Below are positions 5,219 to 8,166 of a stretch of DNA of 8,166 bases, piece by piece (position 1 is the stretch's first letter; every line of letters begins with the position of its first letter). Source of the DNA: Dehalococcoidia bacterium. GTDB lineage: Bacteria; Chloroflexota; Dehalococcoidia; JAUSJJ01. The notes under the pieces are model-generated. The model was not told the origin of the DNA and made no database searches. It saw only the letters and a list, made by a program, of their open reading frames with translations. The translations under genes were made by a program, and so were the position numbers. Location: contig JAUSJJ010000305.1 in the NCBI GenBank assembly GCA_030647705.1, positions 1 to 8,166 on the forward strand. Direction: 5' to 3'.

Positions 5219-6181
5219 TTGGATACGTTGTTGTTGACCAGCAATGACCTGGCCGGGCTTCTGGACATGAAGGAAGTGATCGGCGTGGTGGAGCAGTCCT
5301 TCAAGGACTACGCCACGGGCAAGGCCCAGATGCCGTCCAAGGTGTATCTCCGCGTGGAGAAAGGTGATTTCCGGGCGATGCCGGGAGCGGTTCCGGGCGC
5401 CGTAGGCATGAAATGGGTGAACGTCCATCCCCTGAACCGAAACCTTGGCCTGCCCACCGTCATGGGGATCATCCTCTACAGCGATCCGCACAGCGGCTAT
5501 CCCCTGGCCATCATGGACGCCGCCGACATTACTGCCTACCGCACCGCGGCCACTTCGGCCATCGCCTCGAAATACCTGGCGCGGCCCGAGTCCCGGAGCC
5601 TGGGTCTGATAGGGGCGGGCCGTCAGGCGCACATGCACCTGCTTTCCCATGCCGCCATATTCACCCTGGACGCCGTCAAGGTCTACGACGTCCGCCCCGA
5701 GGCTGCGGAGGCCTTCGTCCGCCACTTTCCCCAGTTCAACGTGAAGTCGACCTCGGCTGAGGAGGCGCTGGCCTCCGACATCGTGTGCACCCTCACCCCG
5801 GCCACAGCGCCGGTGGTCAAGGCATCCTGGGTGAAGCCGGGCACGCATATCAATGCGGTCGGTGCGGATGCGCCGGGCAAAGAAGAGCTGGAACCGGGCA
5901 TACTGAACAGGGCCCGCGTCGTGGTGGATGATGTGGCCCAGGCCTGTCACGCAGGGGAGATCAATATGCCCGTTCGCCAGGGGCTGTTCAGGAAGGAACA
6001 GATATGGGCTTCGCTGGGCGAGATAGTGGCCGGCGCCAGGCCGGGCCGGCCCGATGCCCAGACAGTGACGGTATTTGACTCCACGGGGTTGGCGATCGAG
6101 GACGTGGCTGCTGCCCGTCTGGTCTATGAGAAGGCCAGGAAACGCGGGGGCTACCTTTCGGTTGACTTGATCGGGGCCTGA
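5219..6181 (+). CDS. Ornithine cyclodeaminase / mu-crystallin family protein
   Basis: This NAD(P)-dependent enzyme family includes ornithine cyclodeaminase, alanine dehydrogenase, ketimine reductases and opine-type synthases. With the start proposed here it has 320 residues, normal for the family. Numbered from that start, it shows K65 in MKWVNVHP, R108 in AYRTAATSA, the Rossmann dinucleotide loop GAGRQA (132-137) and D217 in VGADAPGKEEL, matching the conserved Lys, Arg and catalytic Asp of family members. The start is TTG at 5219, with GGAGG five bases upstream; the protein then begins (M)DTLLLTSNDL, where family alignments usually begin. The same frame is open from ATG codons at 5108 and 5186, but 5108 lies before the likely promoter and 5186 has its GAGGG too close. 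It is divergent from the ATC-hydrolase-like operon. The true substrate is unknown. Confidence 0.92.
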   Translation: MDTLLLTSNDLAGLLDMKEVIGVVEQSFKDYATGKAQMPSKVYLRVEKGDFRAMPGAVPGAVGMKWVNVHPLNRNLGLPTVMGIILYSDPHSGYPLAIMDAADITAYRTAATSAIASKYLARPESRSLGLIGAGRQAHMHLLSHAAIFTLDAVKVYDVRPEAAEAFVRHFPQFNVKSTSAEEALASDIVCTLTPATAPVVKASWVKPGTHINAVGADAPGKEELEPGILNRARVVVDDVAQACHAGEINMPVRQGLFRKEQIWASLGEIVAGARPGRPDAQTVTVFDSTGLAIEDVAAARLVYEKARKRGGYLSVDLIGA

Positions 6182-6239
6182 CCGTCAGGCGGGATACGGT
6201 GGGTACCTGGCGATGCACTGGAATGCCGTGCGTTTCCTC

Positions 6240-6265
6240 CGGCCCGACCTTGGCAAACCGGGCCG
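6240..6265. other. GC-rich hairpin between convergent genes
   Basis: CGGCCCG (6240-6246) and CGGGCCG (6259-6265) form a perfect 7-bp inverted repeat with a 12-base loop. It lies between the stop of the plus-strand cyclodeaminase gene (6181) and that of the minus-strand small gene (6285), where terminators are expected. No T run follows on either strand, so terminator activity is uncertain. Confidence 0.4.
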
Positions 6266-6284
6266 AACGCGTGCACCGTCAACC

Positions 6285-6518
6285 CTACTTGGCAGAGGAT
6301 TTAGGCGGCTTCTTGTGGCGGCCGGCCACCGGGCTGAAGAACTGGCGCACTGCGTCCTGCAGTTGCTTGATGGCCGTGTGCCGCTGGTACTGTTCGCCGG
6401 GCAGAGGACCGAAGTACTTGAGCAGGAAACCGCGCATGCGGCCGCCCTTTTGACGGGGCTTTACTACGAAGTAAAAGGTGCCATCCTTTGCCCGCCGCTT
6501 CTCCCGCTCGTATGGCAT
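6285..6518 (-). CDS. Small basic hypothetical protein (77 aa)
   Basis: I do not recognise this protein. It has 77 residues and is very basic, with Arg/Lys throughout, a lysine-rich end (RHKKPPKSSAK) and no membrane span or signal peptide. The N-terminal half reads like a small beta unit (KDGTFYFVVKPRQKGG at 11-26, then GFLLKYFGPLPGE at 30-42), followed by a helical stretch RHTAIKQLQDAVRQFF at 46-61. The charge suggests binding to RNA or DNA, but this is inference. It is probably a real gene: the ATG at 6518 has AAGGGG about eight bases upstream, and a near-perfect promoter (TCGACA, 17 bp, TATAAT) lies about 30 bp before the start. It is separated from the upstream nucleotidyltransferase-like gene by 285 bp of hairpin-rich DNA, so it is likely transcribed alone. 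Confidence 0.65.
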   Translation of the reverse strand: MPYEREKRRAKDGTFYFVVKPRQKGGRMRGFLLKYFGPLPGEQYQRHTAIKQLQDAVRQFFSPVAGRHKKPPKSSAK

Positions 6519-6547
6519 AGGTCGATCCCCTTTCGTGGAATGAAACC

Positions 6548-6576
6548 ATTATAACGCCGACTTCTTGCCCTGTCGA
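6548..6576 (-). promoter_or_regulatory. Strong sigma70-type promoter for the 77-residue gene
   Basis: On the minus strand TCGACA (complement of 6571-6576, five of six) is followed after 17 bp by a perfect TATAAT (complement of 6548-6553). Transcription would start near 6541, giving a leader of about 22 bases before the ATG at 6518. The -35 box lies in a palindrome listed separately. Confidence 0.75.
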
Positions 6577-6581
6577 GGGCA
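6566..6581. promoter_or_regulatory. Palindrome over the -35 box, possible operator
   Basis: TGCCCT (6566-6571) and AGGGCA (6576-6581) form a perfect 6-bp inverted repeat around GTCG. It covers the whole -35 element of the promoter for the 77-residue gene, a typical place for a repressor site. Chance or membership in the neighbouring hairpin cluster are alternatives. Confidence 0.35.
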
Positions 6582-6631
6582 TGAGAAGGCCAGAATCCAC
6601 CGTCATGGCTCCGGCTGAACCATGATTCGTA

Positions 6632-6651
6632 CCCACGGCTGAAGCCGTGGG
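6632..6651. repeat. Perfect hairpin of the REP-like cluster (first)
   Basis: CCCACGGC (6632-6639) and GCCGTGGG (6644-6651) pair perfectly around TGAA. This gives a very GC-rich 8-bp stem that can fold in either strand's RNA. No T run follows on either side. Confidence 0.7.
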
Positions 6652-6672
6652 CATGGTATCGCAGTATCTATG

Positions 6673-6693
6673 CCCCAGGCTGGAAGCCTGGGG
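6673..6693. repeat. Perfect hairpin of the REP-like cluster (second)
   Basis: CCCCAGGCT (6673-6681) and AGCCTGGGG (6685-6693) pair perfectly over 9 bp around GGA. It starts 21 bp after the first hairpin, with a related core (GGCTGGAAGCC against GGCTGAAGCC) but a different outer stem. Confidence 0.7.
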
Positions 6694-6803
6694 TACGGGA
6701 AAGACATCTTGGATGAAGGCTATCCGACTATCGAATACCTTTGAGCTATGCAAAGAATCCACGGCTCCGGCTGAATGTGGTACTTTGCCTCGATGGCGAA
6801 CAT

Positions 6804-7916
6804 CTACCGGCCGCTCGTGCCCAGACTCTTGCTGGCTTCAGCCAGCGCCAGCAACCCACCGGCCATCAGAGAATGCCCGCCCAGCACCACCGGAATGGGA
6901 GACGCCTGCGCGCATTGGGTGAACTCTCGCACGAAGGGGTCTTCTATGTGGGTCCAGTCGCCCAGGTCGGCGCGGAAACGGTCGGCGCGGGACGGGGCCA
7001 GGCCCAAGTGCGCAAAGATGACCCGGCTGTCGATGAAAGCGGCCTGTCCCAGACAGCCCAACGTCTCAAAGAAGCGGGGGATGCCCACTTCGAGAAGGTA
7101 GAAGCCCAGGATCGAGCGGGCTTCGCCTCTGTCCTCGCGGCCGTCGGCCTGCATGCCGCGTTCCTCCGCCAGCATCCTCACCCTGCAGGCGGTATCCTGC
7201 TCCAGACGCTGCCAGACGAAGCTCCCCACGCGGCCCGCTACCACCACCTCAGCGTTGACGTCGGTCAGCAGACGGGCTGCCTGGCGCAGACGCGTGATAT
7301 CGAGGGCGGCCGTCTCCAGGAACCAGCGCGTGTGACGTCCGGCCCCGGGATGCAGGGCCAGCAGCAGGACATCGGTGGGCGTGTCAATATCGAAGAGGGT
7401 AGCCACACAGCGTTCCAGTGTCTCCACCGGCAGACCGGCCTGGTCACGCAGCAACCGTGGCAGCGGATTGTCCGTCTGGGGAGGTTCGATCTTCTCCACC
7501 GCCGAGCCCGGAGCGAACGCCACCAGGTCGGCTGAGTACACATTGTTGGTGAGCACAACACCAGTAGCCTGGCCCACCTTCCGGGCGATATCTCCCATCT
7601 GGGACGCGCCGAGCAAGGGCAGGCTGCCTCTGCTGAGGTAGAACGGCCTTTCGATCCGGTACTTCCGGATCACATCACGGAGCTTCCGGCCGAAGTGGAA
7701 CGCGGATCCGCTGGGCTCCACGATGACGCCGGCACCGGCGCTCTGCCGCAATTCCTCGATATCGGTGACCAGGACCAGGCCGGCGAACGCATCGGTGGCA
7801 AGGGCCTGCTCCAGCATGTCCAGGGCCACCGCCTGGTGACATCGCGATACCAGTTGCTCTGCTTCGCTTCCGCCCAATCCGCCGACGAAAATGACCAGTG
7901 TTGGTTTTGGCGTCAA
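6804..7916 (-). CDS. Nucleotidyltransferase-like protein of unknown function (MobA/CofC-like fold, inferred)
   Basis: This 370-residue, apparently soluble protein has no name I can give with confidence. The order of segments suggests a GT-A nucleotidyltransferase fold: an opening strand TLVIFVGG (6-13), strand GLVLVTDIEEL (46-56), SLPLLGASQMGDIARKV (98-114), VVLTNNVYSADLVAFAP (120-136), and DIDTPTDVLLLA (176-187), the last matching the DIDTPED motif near the end of MobA and CofC domains. The usual LAAGxGxRxG nucleotide loop is absent; FVGGLGGSEAEQL (10-22) stands in its place, so activity is uncertain. A C-terminal extension (about 200-370) ends in VVLGGHSLMAGGLLALAE (343-360). The start is TTG at 7916, with AAGGAG four bases upstream; no ATG fits as well. 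It begins 20 bp after the hibernation factor gene and is probably in its operon. A glycosyltransferase is the alternative. Confidence 0.6.
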   Translation of the reverse strand: MTPKPTLVIFVGGLGGSEAEQLVSRCHQAVALDMLEQALATDAFAGLVLVTDIEELRQSAGAGVIVEPSGSAFHFGRKLRDVIRKYRIERPFYLSRGSLPLLGASQMGDIARKVGQATGVVLTNNVYSADLVAFAPGSAVEKIEPPQTDNPLPRLLRDQAGLPVETLERCVATLFDIDTPTDVLLLALHPGAGRHTRWFLETAALDITRLRQAARLLTDVNAEVVVAGRVGSFVWQRLEQDTACRVRMLAEERGMQADGREDRGEARSILGFYLLEVGIPRFFETLGCLGQAAFIDSRVIFAHLGLAPSRADRFRADLGDWTHIEDPFVREFTQCAQASPIPVVLGGHSLMAGGLLALAEASKSLGTSGR

Positions 7917-7936
7917 GGCCCTCCTTCGGGACGGAG

Positions 7937-8166
7937 CTACGTTACATCGAGCTGTATCTGCCCGTAGGCGCCATCTTTTCGGCGATACAAGACGTTGGTC
8001 TTGCCCGAGCCGGCCTCCAGAAAAGCAAAGAAGTTGTGCCCGAGCAGCTCCATCTGTTCGATCGCATCGTCGATCGTCATGGGTCTGAGCACGAAACGCT
8101 TGAACCTGACTATCTTGTCCGCATTCTCCTCATCGGCAGCCTCATCGAGGGCGCCTTCTTCCATGG
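7937..8166 (-). CDS. hpf: Ribosome hibernation promoting factor, long form, C-terminal domain (5' end outside window)
   Basis: The visible 75 or so residues are the C-terminal dimerisation domain of long-form HPF, the protein that pairs 70S ribosomes into inactive 100S particles in starvation or stationary phase. The conserved core is clear: IVRFKRFVLRPM, then DDAIEQMELLGHNFFAFLEA, NVLYRRKDG and YGQI. An acidic stretch (MEEGALDEAADEENAD) before it fits the linker between the N-terminal ribosome-binding domain and this domain. The ATG at the window edge (8162-8164) is therefore internal; full proteins have about 170-200 residues, so over 100 are missing to the right. The stop at 7937 is 20 bp before the start of the nucleotidyltransferase-like gene, suggesting one transcript. 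Confidence 0.93.
   Translation of the reverse strand, partial: MEEGALDEAADEENADKIVRFKRFVLRPMTIDDAIEQMELLGHNFFAFLEAGSGKTNVLYRRKDGAYGQIQLDVT

Larger units (their letters stand above)
6592..6780. repeat. REP-like cluster of palindromic units
   Basis: Four palindromic units lie in about 190 bp. The outer two share AGAATCCAC (6592-6600 and 6754-6762) and GGCTCCGGCTGAA (6607-6619 and 6763-6775) as direct repeats. Each outer unit has paired flanks that differ between copies, TCATGG/CCATGA in the first (6603-6608, 6620-6625) and CCAC/GTGG in the second (6759-6762, 6777-6780). Between them are two stronger hairpins, listed separately. The motif GGCTGAAGCC/GGCTGGAAGCC recalls short interspersed palindromes found in several bacterial phyla. 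The cluster lies between two minus-strand genes and upstream of a separate promoter, so it may also end or protect the nucleotidyltransferase-like transcript. Confidence 0.6.

Noticed and set aside
5000..5950. Long minus-strand frame (316 aa) opposite the cyclodeaminase gene
   Set aside because: It runs antisense to a well-supported gene, has no family motifs and crosses the divergent promoter region; GC-rich genes often leave such open antisense frames.
6566..6785. CRISPR array suspected from repeated motifs
   Set aside because: The units are palindromes of unequal spacing with changing stems, there is no constant 23-40 base repeat with unique spacers, and no cas gene is nearby.
6741..7535. 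Plus-strand frame (264 aa) opposite the nucleotidyltransferase-like gene
   Set aside because: Its start lies in the repeat cluster and its Gln/His/Arg-rich product has no domain features; the minus-strand frame has motifs and a ribosome site.

Overview
The window is 8.2 kb of bacterial DNA with seven complete protein genes, two genes cut by the window edges, one decayed tRNA gene, three well-formed sigma70-type promoters and a cluster of REP-like hairpins. Long-form ribosome hibernation factor, abundant CaiB/BaiF and ornithine-cyclodeaminase family genes, an ATC-hydrolase-like protein and a GC-rich right side are compatible with an uncultivated Chloroflexota (Dehalococcoidia-type) genome. That placement is an inference from gene content; no rRNA or other marker settles it.

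Left part (1-1806, plus strand): the C-terminal two thirds of an ArsB/NhaD-type (ion transporter superfamily) permease, followed 12 bp later by a tandem-domain universal stress protein. The two are probably co-transcribed. This part looks less GC-rich than the right side (for example 28 of 60 bases are G or C at 241-300, against 44 of 60 at 6961-7020). The gene-free stretch 1807-2176 follows. It holds the 5' half of a tRNA-Arg(CCG) gene whose 3' half does not fold as a tRNA, a possible terminator and some palindromes.

Middle part (2177-5018, minus strand): transcribed from right to left are an ATC-hydrolase-like protein, a class III (CaiB/BaiF) CoA-transferase and a CDF-type zinc/cadmium exporter. 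A near-consensus promoter (TTGACA, 17 bp, CATAAT) lies ahead of the first gene. The first two look like a small catabolic operon of unknown substrate. The exporter may be read through from them or have its own control, since its 57-bp leader carries two abutting palindromes. Divergently, a second promoter drives an ornithine cyclodeaminase/mu-crystallin family gene that probably starts at a TTG codon at 5219.

Right part (6285-8166, minus strand): the end of a long-form hibernation promoting factor gene is followed, 20 bp on, by an unusual nucleotidyltransferase-like gene with a TTG start. Then comes a hairpin-rich repeat cluster, and a 77-residue basic protein with its own strong promoter (TCGACA, 17 bp, TATAAT) whose -35 box sits inside a 16-bp palindrome.

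No defence system, CRISPR array, transposase or intact mobile element was seen. The least explained items are the nucleotidyltransferase-like protein next to hpf, the small basic protein with its palindromic promoter, the hairpin cluster and the tRNA remnant at the compositional change.
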